DNA from: Actinoplanes cyaneus
Lineage (GTDB): Bacteria; Actinomycetota; Actinomycetes; Mycobacteriales; Micromonosporaceae
Direction: 5' to 3'
Assembly: GCF_016862095.1 (NCBI RefSeq)
Contig: NZ_BOMH01000072.1
Coordinates: 1-64,000 of the forward strand
DNA length: 64,000 nucleotides
Translations under genes and position numbers: made by a program
Shown here: piece by piece, positions 34,071 to 42,830 of the stretch
How positions within the stretch are numbered: position 1 is the stretch's first letter
Layout: every line of letters begins with the position of its first letter
Notes under the pieces: model-generated
What the model was told of the DNA's origin: nothing
Seen by the model: the letters and a program-made list of their open reading frames with translations, nothing else
The model's database searches: none

Positions 34071-35783
34071 ATGGGTCATGGCCACGATCACGATCACTCC
34101 CACGAAGCGGCTGCCGGGACCGACGTTCCCGAAGCGCTCGACCTGAGCATCCCGGACAGCGAGCTCTCTCCCTCCGACCACTCCCGGCGCGGCTTCCTGC
34201 GCGGCGCCGGCCTGCTCGGCGCGGGCGCGGCGGCCGCCTCGGTCTTCGCCCGGCCGGGTGCGGCGGCGGCCGCCGGCCTCCCGCACACCCACGACCAGTA
34301 CGGCGGCGGTGACGCCAAGGGCGGCTTCAAATGGCTCGCCGGCGACCACCACATCCACACGCAGTACAGCTCCGACGCGCAGTACCGGGTGCTCGACCAG
34401 GCGAAACACGGTCACGCGTACGGCCTGGACTGGCTCGTCATCACCGACCACGGCAGCGCCACCCACGCCAAGATCGGCGTGGACAAGGTCAACCCGGACA
34501 TCGTGAAGACCCGCTCCGAGATCCGGGACCTGCTGACGTTCCAGGGCCTGGAGTGGAACATCCCGGGCGCCGAGCACGCGACCGTCTTCGTTCACCCGGG
34601 CAAGAACGAGGTGGACGTCCTCAAGCGGTTCGAGAACGCCTACGACGGCTCGCTGCTGCCGGCCACCAACACCGCGGAGCAGAACGAGGCGATGGCCATC
34701 CAGGGCATCAAGTTCCTCGGCGAGCAGGTCAGGCAGCGCAAGGTCGAGGGCGCCCTGTTCCTGGCCAACCACCCGGCCCGGCGCGGCATCGACTCCCCGC
34801 ACGAGATCCGCAACTGGCGTGACGCGGACCCGAGCGTCGCGATCGGCTTCGAGGGCGCGCCCGGCCACCAGGCCGCCGGCATCCCCGCCCCGAACGGCCG
34901 TGGCGGCGCTCGTGGCTACTACGACAACAACCCGTCCGCGGCGTCGTTCGCCGGGTACCCGCTGGAGAGCTACCGCACCTGGGGCGGCTTCGACTGGATG
35001 ACCGCGACCGTCGGCGGCCTCTGGGACAGCCTGCTCGCCGAGGGCAAGACCTGGTGGATCACGGTCAACTCGGACTCGCACGTGGTCTACCTGGACCAGT
35101 CGGCGCAGGGCGCGAACAGCGACTTCACCGCCAACGGCAAATACAACGACCCGGAGTACACCGGCAAGCCGCTGACCACGGCCGGTGACTTCTGGCCGGG
35201 CTACTACGGCCGGACCAACGTGGGCGCGTCGTCGTTCTCGTACCGCTCGGTCATGGACGGCCTGCGCGCCGGCCGCGTCTGGGTCGACCACGGCCGCCTG
35301 ATCAAGGGGCTGGACGCGCGGGTGCGCCAGACCGGCGACCGGCGCTCGTGGACCGGCACCCCGCTCGGCGGCGTGCTGCAGGTCAAGCGGGGCACCTCGA
35401 CCGAGCTGACCCTCGACATCGACCTGCAGGACACCCCGAACTGGGCGACGTTCATCCCGAAGCTCAAGCGCGTCGACGTCATCGTCGGCACGGTGACCGG
35501 CCCGGTCACGAACAAGGACAACTTCCTGGCCCCGGACACCCGGGTGGTGAAGTCGTTCGAGATCAGCAAGACCAGCGGGACGGTCTCGCTCAGCTTCAAC
35601 CTGGGCCGCCTCGACAAGCCGTTCTACGTCCGCGTCCGCGGCACCGACGGCAACCGCAGCCAGGCCGGCCTCAACGGCGCGTCGGTCGACCCGGCCGGCC
35701 CGAAGCTCGACGTGATCGGCGACGCCGACCCGTGGACCGACCTGTGGTTCTACACCAACCCCATCTGGGTTCTCCCCCGATGA
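34071..35783 (+). CDS. Tat-exported PHP-domain phosphoesterase-like protein
   Basis: The 570-residue protein has a His-rich leader (GHGHDHDHSHE) and a twin-arginine signal (SRRGFLRG with R39-R40, then a hydrophobic stretch ending ARPGAAAA). The PHP domain shows HIHTQYSSD (H94, H96), VITDHGS (D126, H127) and further metal ligands (FQGLEWNIPGAEH, LANHPARRG, NSDSHVV). PHP enzymes hydrolyse phosphoesters with two or three metals. The His-rich front may carry metal. It is coupled (ATGA) to the next gene. Confidence 0.85.
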   Translation: MGHGHDHDHSHEAAAGTDVPEALDLSIPDSELSPSDHSRRGFLRGAGLLGAGAAAASVFARPGAAAAAGLPHTHDQYGGGDAKGGFKWLAGDHHIHTQYSSDAQYRVLDQAKHGHAYGLDWLVITDHGSATHAKIGVDKVNPDIVKTRSEIRDLLTFQGLEWNIPGAEHATVFVHPGKNEVDVLKRFENAYDGSLLPATNTAEQNEAMAIQGIKFLGEQVRQRKVEGALFLANHPARRGIDSPHEIRNWRDADPSVAIGFEGAPGHQAAGIPAPNGRGGARGYYDNNPSAASFAGYPLESYRTWGGFDWMTATVGGLWDSLLAEGKTWWITVNSDSHVVYLDQSAQGANSDFTANGKYNDPEYTGKPLTTAGDFWPGYYGRTNVGASSFSYRSVMDGLRAGRVWVDHGRLIKGLDARVRQTGDRRSWTGTPLGGVLQVKRGTSTELTLDIDLQDTPNWATFIPKLKRVDVIVGTVTGPVTNKDNFLAPDTRVVKSFEISKTSGTVSLSFNLGRLDKPFYVRVRGTDGNRSQAGLNGASVDPAGPKLDVIGDADPWTDLWFYTNPIWVLPR

Positions 35784-36319
35784 CGGACGGGCTCGTGCCG
35801 GCCGGCTCCCCGGCCGGCACGGTCTTCTCCGCCGCCCCGGGCGCGGTCGCCCGGATCGTCGGGGTCAGCCTCGGACACCGCACCCTGGCCGAGGCCGACC
35901 ACTGGATCCAGGAGCTGGACCCGGCACCCGTGCTCGCCTGCACCCACCTGGTCCCGTCCCCGTACCCGCACGTCGCGATCAGCCTGCTCACCCCGGAGCC
36001 GTTCGACACCGAACCGTCGCTGCGGGCGGCGGCTGACGCCGCGGCCACCGGCCCGGCCGGCCGCGCGGTCCTCTTCCCGGGCAGCACCCGCCTCACCGGA
36101 TCGCTGAGCGTGAGTGAGATCCTGCAGCGCAGCTCCATCGCCCGGGTCGAGATCCTGGGCAGCGGCCCGGCCGGCCCGTCCGCTGTCGTGGACACCGGCG
36201 ATTTCGTCCGTCCCCAGTTCCGCTCCGGCGAGTTGGTCCTGGTCACCACTCCGGCGGCCGGCGGTGTCCTGGTCCCGTTCGAACGCCGCGACCCCACTCC
36301 CTGCTGCGCCGCCCACTGA
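35780..36319 (+). CDS. Protein coupled to the PHP gene, unknown
   Basis: The 179-residue Pro/Ala-rich protein lies in an ATGA overlap with the Tat-PHP gene. It contains TLAEADHWIQELDPAPVLAC, HVAISLLTPEPFDTEPSLR and a C-terminal CCAAH that could bind metal. There is no signal peptide, so it would be cytoplasmic while its partner is exported. I do not recognise a family; immunity- or maturation-type roles are only guesses. Confidence 0.6.
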   Translation: MTDGLVPAGSPAGTVFSAAPGAVARIVGVSLGHRTLAEADHWIQELDPAPVLACTHLVPSPYPHVAISLLTPEPFDTEPSLRAAADAAATGPAGRAVLFPGSTRLTGSLSVSEILQRSSIARVEILGSGPAGPSAVVDTGDFVRPQFRSGELVLVTTPAAGGVLVPFERRDPTPCCAAH

Positions 36320-36386
36320 CGGCCCCGGCTCGCTCTCCCGGTGGTGTCCGTCCCTCATGACCACCGGGAGATCCAGTCGGACGGAA

Positions 36387-37304
36387 CTAACGTCCGAGCA
36401 GGGTCGCGACGTCGGCGGCGAGCCGGGTGGTGGCCTCGATCTCGGCTTTACGGATCGACACGCTCTCGATGTTGAACCCGTACGGCACGCCCAGGTGCTC
36501 GCAGAAGTCCCGCAGGTCACGGGCGATGTCCAGGGTGTGCTTGTACGACTCGGCGAGCGGATCGGCGGTGTGCCGCAGCGAGTTCTGCAGCCAGCGCGGC
36601 ACGTCCACCCCGAGCCAGCGCAGGAACTCCAGCGTCTTGAGCGACCCGCACAACGACAACGTGAAGATCATCGTCCGGGGCTGCACACCCCGCGCCCGGC
36701 ACTCGTAGAAGTAGTCGGAGATCAGGTTCTTGGTCTCGTTCACGTGGTAGATCACCTGCGACACGAAGAAGCTCGCGCCACGCTCCTGCTTGGCCAGCAT
36801 CCGCAGGTGCTCGTCGCGCCGCTCACCGATCGCCACCGCCCCGAGCGGCAGCTCCGGCCGGAACTCGTCGCGCAGCTCCTGGGCCCGCCGCAGCCCGGTC
36901 CGGACCGCCTTCCCACCGGACGACGCCCCGACGAAGACGCTCAGCACCCGTTCCGGATCGGAGCGGATCATCCAGTCACGCAGCTCCGCCTCCTCGTACT
37001 TGCCGACGCACCGGTAGATGATCACCGGCTGCGCCCACGCGCCCAGGTGCGTCTCGTAGTACCGAGCCGGGTCCAGCGTCGCGAGGAACGGGAACGGCCG
37101 CTCCTGCGGGTTCCGATCGGACTCGTCGTCGATGTCGTAGAGGATCAGCCCGTCCAGCGGGATGCCACTGATCCGTTCGAGCGTGACCTCGGCGATCTCC
37201 TTGACCCGCTCCTCCGCGGTGCTCCGCTTCGGCGGCGTGACGCTGAACAGCAGCACCCCGCTGCGAGCTTCGGCCAGCAACTGAGGCAGACGGCGATGAG
37301 TCAT
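36387..37304 (-). CDS. Methylenetetrahydrofolate reductase, unusual actinobacterial type
   Basis: The 305-residue TIM-barrel protein resembles the MetF superfamily: GVLLFSVTPPKRST, DGLILYDIDDESDRNPQERP, ERGASFFVSQVIYHVNETKN and a C-terminal PYGFNIESVSIRKAEIEATT. It is shorter and diverged from canonical MetF and recalls the unusual MTHFR-like proteins of mycobacteria. It would convert methylene- to methyl-tetrahydrofolate with a flavin or other cofactor. ATG 37304 is chosen over the upstream one at 37343. Confidence 0.75.
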   Translation of the reverse strand: MTHRRLPQLLAEARSGVLLFSVTPPKRSTAEERVKEIAEVTLERISGIPLDGLILYDIDDESDRNPQERPFPFLATLDPARYYETHLGAWAQPVIIYRCVGKYEEAELRDWMIRSDPERVLSVFVGASSGGKAVRTGLRRAQELRDEFRPELPLGAVAIGERRDEHLRMLAKQERGASFFVSQVIYHVNETKNLISDYFYECRARGVQPRTMIFTLSLCGSLKTLEFLRWLGVDVPRWLQNSLRHTADPLAESYKHTLDIARDLRDFCEHLGVPYGFNIESVSIRKAEIEATTRLAADVATLLGR

Positions 37305-37423
37305 GGCCTTCACCCTAGGAACCCGCGGGGCGGTGATCTGCACGGCAACCCACCGTTCCCGTCAGTCGAACACCGGCCGCTGCCGCACGCGCGGGCCGTG
37401 CCACGGCGGGCCGCCGCCCGCGC

Positions 37424-37840
37424 TCAGCGCGCCATGCCCGACGCGTGCTCGGCAACCAACTCGATCAGCTCTTCCCGATCGCCCGGCGGCATCTGGTTCC
37501 GGCCCACCGAGAGGTCCCACCAGCGTGGCTTACTCTGCGCCCGCAGCGCCGGCAACTCCCGCCCGGCCCGCTGCGCCATCACGATCGCGGTGGCGAGAAA
37601 CCCCTCCACCAGCGATCGCAGAATCGGGTGGTTCGCACTCAGGTAACGCGCGGCCAGCGCATCGACGAACGACTCGAACATGTCCAGGTCGATCTCGTAC
37701 TCATCGTTGACGCAAGGCCCGATCCCGGTGGGCAGCCCGACCAGCGGCGCCATAGCCTCACTCGTCCGGACGAAGAGCGTCGCCACCCCGTTCGAGGGAT
37801 TCCACAGCACCAGGTCACCAGCCTGGAAATACTGACTCAC
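37424..37840 (-). CDS. DUF6086-like protein
   Basis: The 138-residue protein starts MSQYFQAGDLVLWNPSNGVA, which matches my memory of the actinobacterial DUF6086 family. It has no signal or membrane helix. The C-terminal half (WWDLSVGRNQMPPGDREELI) is conserved-looking with Trp pairs. Function is unknown. It lies between vapC and the MTHFR gene on the same strand, without overlap. Confidence 0.65.
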   Translation of the reverse strand: MSQYFQAGDLVLWNPSNGVATLFVRTSEAMAPLVGLPTGIGPCVNDEYEIDLDMFESFVDALAARYLSANHPILRSLVEGFLATAIVMAQRAGRELPALRAQSKPRWWDLSVGRNQMPPGDREELIELVAEHASGMAR

Positions 37841-37900
37841 GCCGCCATGATCATCGATGGCGTCGCCGGCGGCAACGGAAATCGTCGAAGGGGTACGGCG

Positions 37901-38323
37901 TCAGGCGACAGAACCGGGCTCCGCGATCCACCGGGTCGGCTGCCCGGTGATCCTGGCCACCTGCTCGAAATCGCGGTCGTAGTGCAGGATCGTCATGCCC
38001 TGGGACTCTGCCGTCGCCGCTACCAGGAGGTCGACCGGCCCAGCCGACCGATGCGCCCCACCCTCAGCGAGACGCTCCTGGACCTGGAGCGCACGGGCAT
38101 AGATCTCGTCCGGCATGAGCGCCCATTTGTACCGATCTCGGATCGTCGAGGCCAATTCGAGCCGATGATCTGGCGATTTGGCGGTGTAGTAGATCTCCAA
38201 TTCGGTGAGCTCGCAGATGGAAAGCAGACCCGAGTTGAGATAGTGACCCCAGGTCTCCCGAAGCACGGGCTCTCGCGCCAGCCGCATGTAGGCACTGGTG
38301 TCGACCAGAAACTGCACGCTCAT
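37901..38323 (-). CDS. vapC: VapC toxin (PIN-domain RNase)
   Basis: The 140-residue PIN-domain endoribonuclease has the acidic active-site set D8 (FLVDTSAYMRL), E43 (ELEIYY), D98 (PVDLLVAATA) and D116/D118 (LHYDRDFEQVA). VapC toxins cut tRNA or rRNA when freed from VapB. Its ATG overlaps the vapB stop (ATGA), so antitoxin is made first. All key residues are intact. Confidence 0.92.
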   Translation of the reverse strand: MSVQFLVDTSAYMRLAREPVLRETWGHYLNSGLLSICELTELEIYYTAKSPDHRLELASTIRDRYKWALMPDEIYARALQVQERLAEGGAHRSAGPVDLLVAATAESQGMTILHYDRDFEQVARITGQPTRWIAEPGSVA

Positions 38324-38553
38324 GGCCGGTAGCTGCTCTTGTCCAGGAATTCGTCGAAGTCACCACGGGCGCCCAACTCCCCCAGCTTCTCCATGGCCTC
38401 GACCCGCTTGCGGATGGCGACGACCTCACTCAGCGCGGCATTGACGGTCTCCGCCACGGTCCTGGTGCCGAGGATCTTGGCAGCCTCGATCAGATTCGCG
38501 TCGTCGACCTCGAACGAGGTGATCTCCGGCTTCGCTTCCACGGTTATCCCCAT
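38320..38553 (-). CDS. vapB: VapB antitoxin
   Basis: The 77-residue protein has a helical DNA-binding type start (NLIEAAKILGTRTVAETVNA, of VapB ribbon-helix-helix type) and a C-terminal neutralising tail (GDFDEFLDKSSYRP). ATG 38553 has GGGGAGG eight bases upstream; the earlier GTG overlaps that site and is unlikely. It is the first gene of a classic vapBC pair. Confidence 0.88.
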   Translation of the reverse strand: MGITVEAKPEITSFEVDDANLIEAAKILGTRTVAETVNAALSEVVAIRKRVEAMEKLGELGARGDFDEFLDKSSYRP

Positions 38554-38644
38554 CCGTCGCACCTCCCCTCAGGATAGGCAACCCGCCCGACAGGGGTTGC
38601 TCAGCGCCTAGACTAGTCGCGCGTATTGATCGACTCAACTGAGA

Positions 38645-39520
38645 TCACCTGGCCGACTGATCGATCGCGGCCAGATCGTCCTTGTCCAGGTGCACTGCGG
38701 CGGCCGCGATGTTCTGCTCCAGGTGGGCCGGGTCGCCGGTCCCGGGAATGGCCAGCACGTGCGGCCCCTGGTGCAGGGTCCAGGCCAGCCGCACCTGGTG
38801 CTCGCTGACCCCGTGCCGCCGCGCGACCCCCAGCACCCCCGCCTCCGGAGAGGCCGTCGCCCCCGCCTCCCGCCGGCCCCCGGCGATCGCGAAGAACGGC
38901 ACGAACGCGATCCCCCGGGCACCGCAGACCCGCAGCAGTTCCTCATCGCGGCGGACGTCGAGCGCGTACGCGTTCTGCACGCACGCCACCGGCGCGATCC
39001 GCGAGGCCACGTCGAGATGGCCCGGGGTGATGTTGGACAGCCCCAGGTGCCGGATCAGCCCTTCGTCCCGCATCGCGGCGAGCTCCCCGAACCACTCCGT
39101 GATGTCCGCGTCGCGCCGGGTGATACGCAGGTTCACCAGGTCGAGCGTCTCCACGCCGAGCCGCCGCAGATTCTCTTCGACCTGCTCACGCAGGCCTCCG
39201 AAACCCCAGCTCCCGTCAGGCAGCCGTTTCGGTCCGACCTTCGTGGCGATGAGGACCCGATTCGCGTACGGCGTCAGCGCCTTCCTGATCAGGTCGGTCG
39301 CATGCCGCACCGGCCCCGGCCCGACGTCGATGATCCCGCCCGGCGAACAGTAGAACGCCGCCGTGTCGAGGTGATCCACCCCGAGTTCGACGGCTCTCCG
39401 CAGGACCCGGATCGCCACGCCGGTGTCCGGGTTCGCGGTGATCCGCATCGATCCGAAGCCCATCCGGTTGACGACCCGGTCCCCGATCGTCCATGTCCCC
39501 GCCGCTGCCGCATCTGTCAC
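38645..39520 (-). CDS. Aldo/keto reductase with altered catalytic His
   Basis: The 291-residue TIM-barrel NADPH reductase has GFGSMRIT, the Asp and Tyr of the tetrad in HLDTAAFY, and Lys in IATKVGPK. Where the canonical enzyme has His after a D-L segment (DLxxLH), this one has DLVNLRIT with Arg. The NADP-binding end (LAIPGTGDPAHLEQNIAAAA) is intact. This subfamily may prefer other substrates or have lower carbonyl activity. GTG 39520 is the start. Confidence 0.85.
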   Translation of the reverse strand: MTDAAAAGTWTIGDRVVNRMGFGSMRITANPDTGVAIRVLRRAVELGVDHLDTAAFYCSPGGIIDVGPGPVRHATDLIRKALTPYANRVLIATKVGPKRLPDGSWGFGGLREQVEENLRRLGVETLDLVNLRITRRDADITEWFGELAAMRDEGLIRHLGLSNITPGHLDVASRIAPVACVQNAYALDVRRDEELLRVCGARGIAFVPFFAIAGGRREAGATASPEAGVLGVARRHGVSEHQVRLAWTLHQGPHVLAIPGTGDPAHLEQNIAAAAVHLDKDDLAAIDQSAR

Positions 39521-39665
39521 CCGGCGACCGTAGGCGAATCCGCCCCTCTCCCGCCTCGATCGAGCGGCCGATACCGATTTGCCCTCCTCACTGATAGTTT
39601 GTAGACATCGCGGAAGCCGTCACAGCGCCTGCGAGACCGAGCACAGTGCCTGCGAAAATCAAGCC

Positions 39666-39962
39666 ATGCTGGTTGCCTTCTCTGTCACGCCGATCGGGTC
39701 CGGGGATTCGGTCGGGGATGCCGTCGCCGAGGCCGTCCGGGTCGTCCGCGCCTCGGGCCTGCCGAACCGCACCGATGCCATGTTCACCACGATCGAGGGC
39801 GAGTGGGACGAGGTCATGGCCGTCGTCAAGCAGGCCGTCGACGCCGTCGCCGCGGTCGCGCCCCGGGTCAGCCTGTCGCTGAAGGCGGACGTCCGCCCCG
39901 GCGTCACGGGCGCCCTGACCGCGAAGGTGGAGCACATCGAACGGGTGCTGGGACAGTCATGA
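39666..39962 (+). CDS. Thiamine-binding MTH1187/YkoF-family protein
   Basis: The 98-residue protein has the MTH1187 fold (MLVAFSVTPIG, SVGDAVAEAVRVVRASGLPN, AMFTTIEGEWDEVMAVVKQA, RVSLSLKADVRPG). YkoF-type proteins bind thiamine or HMP and accompany YkoEDC transporters in other genomes. The ykoEDC operon here is 6 kb away, so a functional link is inference. Its stop overlaps the next ATG (ATGA). Confidence 0.88.
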   Translation: MLVAFSVTPIGSGDSVGDAVAEAVRVVRASGLPNRTDAMFTTIEGEWDEVMAVVKQAVDAVAAVAPRVSLSLKADVRPGVTGALTAKVEHIERVLGQS

Positions 39963-40639
39963 GACGGCTCGTCATGTGGGACATCGACTACACGCTGCTG
40001 CGTGGCGGCGGGGTCGCCTCCCGCGCCTGGAAGGCCGCGTTCACCGAGGTCACCGGCGTCGCGTGGCGGGACGAGCCGATCTTCGGCGGCCGCACCGACC
40101 TGGATATCTGCGGTGGTGTCTTCGCGGCGCACGGCGTCACCGACTGCACTCCGGAGAGATTCTTCGCGCGGTACGTCGAGCTGGTCGGCACGTCCCGGCA
40201 CGAGTTCGCCGAGCAGGGCGCGCTGATGCCGGGCGTCCGCGAGGTCCTGTCGCATCTCGGCGGCCGGCCGGACATCGTGCAGACCCTGGTCACCGGCAAC
40301 GTCCCCGAGGTGGCCGCGATGAAGGTCAGCGCCTTCGGCCTGTCCGGGGCGTTCGACGCCGAGGTCGGCGGTTACGGGACCGACGACAGTGTGCGCGCCA
40401 CCCTGGTCCGCCGGAGTCTGGAACGGGCGCAGGCCAAGTACGGCGAGCCGTTCCACCCGGTCGTCATCGGCGACACCGTCAACGACGTGACGGCCGCGCT
40501 GGCCAACGACGCTGTCGCGATCGCGGTCGCCACCGGCGCGACCCCGGCGGCCGACCTGATCGCGGCCGGCGCCCACGCCGTACTGCCGAATCTGAGCGAC
40601 CTCGAGGCGACGGTCAAAGCCCTGGAGATCAGGGTCTGA
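39959..40639 (+). CDS. HAD-family phosphatase
   Basis: The 226-residue HAD hydrolase has motif I WDIDYTLL (nucleophile Asp), motif II in QTLVTGN, a Lys, and motif IV VIGDTVNDVTAAL. A helical cap (about residues 15-80) lies between. It resembles phosphoglycolate/pyrophosphatase-type HADs; the substrate is unknown. It is translationally coupled to the thiamine-binding protein, so a phosphorylated thiamine intermediate is a possible but untested substrate. It converges on the next gene with an 11-base overlap. Confidence 0.9.
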   Translation: MRRLVMWDIDYTLLRGGGVASRAWKAAFTEVTGVAWRDEPIFGGRTDLDICGGVFAAHGVTDCTPERFFARYVELVGTSRHEFAEQGALMPGVREVLSHLGGRPDIVQTLVTGNVPEVAAMKVSAFGLSGAFDAEVGGYGTDDSVRATLVRRSLERAQAKYGEPFHPVVIGDTVNDVTAALANDAVAIAVATGATPAADLIAAGAHAVLPNLSDLEATVKALEIRV

Positions 40640-41183
40640 GCTCGGGCGGGAAGCCGGTCCACTGCAGCGCGGCCGGCAGGTGGCTCACGTCGTTGAACAT
40701 GATCAGCCGAGGTTTCTGCCCCGGGAAGTACCGGATCAGGGTCAGCCCGGTGTTGCACGCGTTGAGTCCCCGCCACCGCTCCTCGGGCGCCTCCAGAGCG
40801 TCCCGCACGAGCCAGGCCACCTGAAACGCGTGCGTGATCAGCAGCTCGTGCGTCTCGACGGCGGCCGGCCCGGTGAACCGCGCGATCATCGCGGCCGAGT
40901 TCGCCGGCGTCGGCAGGTTGTCGTCGAGCTCCTCGGCGGGCTCGACCGGCACGTCGCCGAGGTGCGCGGCGACCAGCTCGGCCGTCCGGGCGGCGCGGGG
41001 CAGCGGCCCGTGGAAGACGGCCGACAGCGGCACCCCGGCGAGCCGCTCACCGAGCAGGGCGGCCTGCTGCTCCCCGTCGCCGGTCAGCCCGGTCTCGTCC
41101 TCGTTCGCGAAGGCGTGCCGGGCGATCCACAGGTGCCGGACCTCGTCCATCACGACCTTGTCCATCACGACCTTGTCCATCAC
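40629..41183 (-). CDS. Histidine-phosphatase (PGM-like) protein
   Basis: The 184-residue protein has the phosphohistidine motif in WIARHAFANED (RHA instead of the usual RHG), an RAARTAELVAAHL helix and a second active-site His in ITHAFQVAW. GTG 41183 overlaps the uppS stop (GTGA). The first 14 codons come from a 15-bp repeat that offers several starts, the third leading directly into EVRHLWIARHAF. The substrate is unknown. Confidence 0.8.
   Translation of the reverse strand: MMDKVVMDKVVMDEVRHLWIARHAFANEDETGLTGDGEQQAALLGERLAGVPLSAVFHGPLPRAARTAELVAAHLGDVPVEPAEELDDNLPTPANSAAMIARFTGPAAVETHELLITHAFQVAWLVRDALEAPEERWRGLNACNTGLTLIRYFPGQKPRLIMFNDVSHLPAALQWTGFPPELRP
41139..41183 (-). repeat. 15-bp tandem repeat with alternative starts
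   Basis: Three head-to-tail 15-bp units (GTGATGGACAAGGTC twice, GTGATGGACGAGGTC once) form the start of the phosphatase gene and begin inside the uppS stop. Each unit contains GTG-ATG in frame, so gain or loss of units changes protein length by five residues without a frameshift. Confidence 0.9.
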
Positions 41184-41962
41184 GATGGGGACACCGGGTT
41201 CGGCAGGGCGCCGCCGAAACGCCGGTCACGCTGGGCGTAGAGCTCGCACGCATACCACAGGTGGCGGCGGTCGAAGTCGGGCCAGAGCGTGTCCAGGTAG
41301 ACCATCTCGGCGTAGGCGGACTGCCAGATCAGGAAGTTCGACGTGCGCTGCTCGCCGGAGGGCCGCAGGAACAGGTCCACCGCCGGGACCTCGGGATGGT
41401 ACAGATACTTCTCGATCGTCTTCTCGTTGACCTTGTCGGCCTTGAGCTTGCCGGCCGCCACGTCCCGCGCGATCGCCGCCGCGGCGTCGGCGATCTCCGC
41501 CTGACCGCCGTAGTTCACACAGAACTGGAGGGTGAGCGTCTTGTTGTTCCTGCTCATCTCCTCGGCGGTCTGCAACTCGGAGATCACGCTCTTCCACAGC
41601 CGGCCGGCCCGCCCGGACCAGACGACCCGCACGCCGAGATCGACGAGCTGGTTGCGGCGGCGACGGATGACATCCCGGTTGAAGCCCATCAGGAAGCGCA
41701 CCTCCTCGGGCGAGCGCTTCCAGTTCTCGGTGGAGAACGCGTACGCCGAGAGGTAGGGAATGCCCAGCTCGATGGCGCCCTCGATGGCGTCGAAGAGCGA
41801 GTGCTCCCCCTGCTCGTGGCCCTTGGTGCGGGACAGGCCGCGCTCCTTGGCCCAGCGGCCGTTGCCGTCCATCACGATCGCCACGTGACGAGGCAGCGCG
41901 GCGGCCGGCAGCGCCGGTGGCCGGACGCCGGAGATGTGCGGGGTGGGCGGACGCGGGCTCAC
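41180..41962 (-). CDS. uppS: Isoprenyl transferase (UPP synthase)
   Basis: The 260-residue cis-prenyltransferase adds isopentenyl units to make the polyprenyl carrier for cell-wall synthesis. Signatures are HVAIVMDGNGRWAKERG (D32), AYAFSTENWKRS, TLQFCVNYGG and DLFLRPSGEQRTSNFLIWQS. GTG 41962 overlaps the recO stop (GTGA). The recO-uppS order is standard in actinobacteria. Confidence 0.96.
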   Translation of the reverse strand: MSPRPPTPHISGVRPPALPAAALPRHVAIVMDGNGRWAKERGLSRTKGHEQGEHSLFDAIEGAIELGIPYLSAYAFSTENWKRSPEEVRFLMGFNRDVIRRRRNQLVDLGVRVVWSGRAGRLWKSVISELQTAEEMSRNNKTLTLQFCVNYGGQAEIADAAAAIARDVAAGKLKADKVNEKTIEKYLYHPEVPAVDLFLRPSGEQRTSNFLIWQSAYAEMVYLDTLWPDFDRRHLWYACELYAQRDRRFGGALPNPVSPS

Positions 41963-42738
41963 GGTTTCAACTCCCGTCGGTCGACAAGCGGCAGCGAGCG
42001 TAGCGAGCGCTCCATGTGCCATTGCAGGTGGGCGGCGACCAGGCCGCTGCACTCGCGGCGCACCGACGGGGCGGACACGTCCGCCACCGACCAGTCGCCG
42101 CTGGTCAGGGCGGCCATCAGGCCGAGCGTGTCGGGGCTGGGGTGCGCGGCGCCGGGTGGGCGGCAGTCGGGGCAGACCGCGCCGCCGGCCGGAACCGCGA
42201 ACGCCGCGTGCCGCCCGGGCTCGCCGCAGACCGCGCACTCGGTGACCGCCGGCGCCCAGCCGGCGAAGGCCATGGCACGCAGCAGGTAGGCGTCGAGCAC
42301 CAGGCTGCCGGCGTGCTCCCCGGCGGCGAGCGCCTTGAGTGCGCCCAGGGTGAGCTGGAACAACCGCAGCGCGGGCTCCTGCTCGACCGGGGTGAGACGC
42401 TCGGCGGTCTCGCAGATCGCGCTGGCCGCGGTGTAGCGCGGATAGTCCGCCAGGAAGCTCTTGCCGAACAGTGACAGCGCCTCGACCTGGCTGACCGACT
42501 GCAGCGAACTGCCCACGCCCTCGGGCGAGCCGGCGAGCTGCAGGTCGATGTGCCCGAACGGCTCGAGGCGGGCGCCGAAGCGCGAGGTGGTGCGGCGCAC
42601 GCCGCGGGCGACCGCGCGCAGCCGGCCGTGGCGGCGGGTCAGCAGGGTGACGATGCGGTCGCTCTCGCCCAGTTTCTGCGCGCGCAGCACGACCGCGTCG
42701 TCGCGGTAGAGATGGCGGCGGTATCCAGCGGGCACCAC
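41959..42738 (-). CDS. recO: DNA repair protein RecO
   Basis: The 259-residue protein has the RecO OB-fold start (YRRHLYRDDAVVLRAQKLGE, DRIVTLLTRRHGRLRAVARG) and a zinc motif (CAVCG ... CPDC). RecO loads RecA in the RecFOR pathway. GTG 42738 is the start. It is the first gene of recO-uppS-phosphatase. Confidence 0.95.
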   Translation of the reverse strand: MVPAGYRRHLYRDDAVVLRAQKLGESDRIVTLLTRRHGRLRAVARGVRRTTSRFGARLEPFGHIDLQLAGSPEGVGSSLQSVSQVEALSLFGKSFLADYPRYTAASAICETAERLTPVEQEPALRLFQLTLGALKALAAGEHAGSLVLDAYLLRAMAFAGWAPAVTECAVCGEPGRHAAFAVPAGGAVCPDCRPPGAAHPSPDTLGLMAALTSGDWSVADVSAPSVRRECSGLVAAHLQWHMERSLRSLPLVDRRELKP

Positions 42739-42830
42739 GCCATTCTGCCCGGTGCCTACGACAAACCCTGACCCGGATCTCAGGGTCGACTCCGGGACGG
42801 GACCGATGGTGCTCAGTATGTCCCCGGAAA

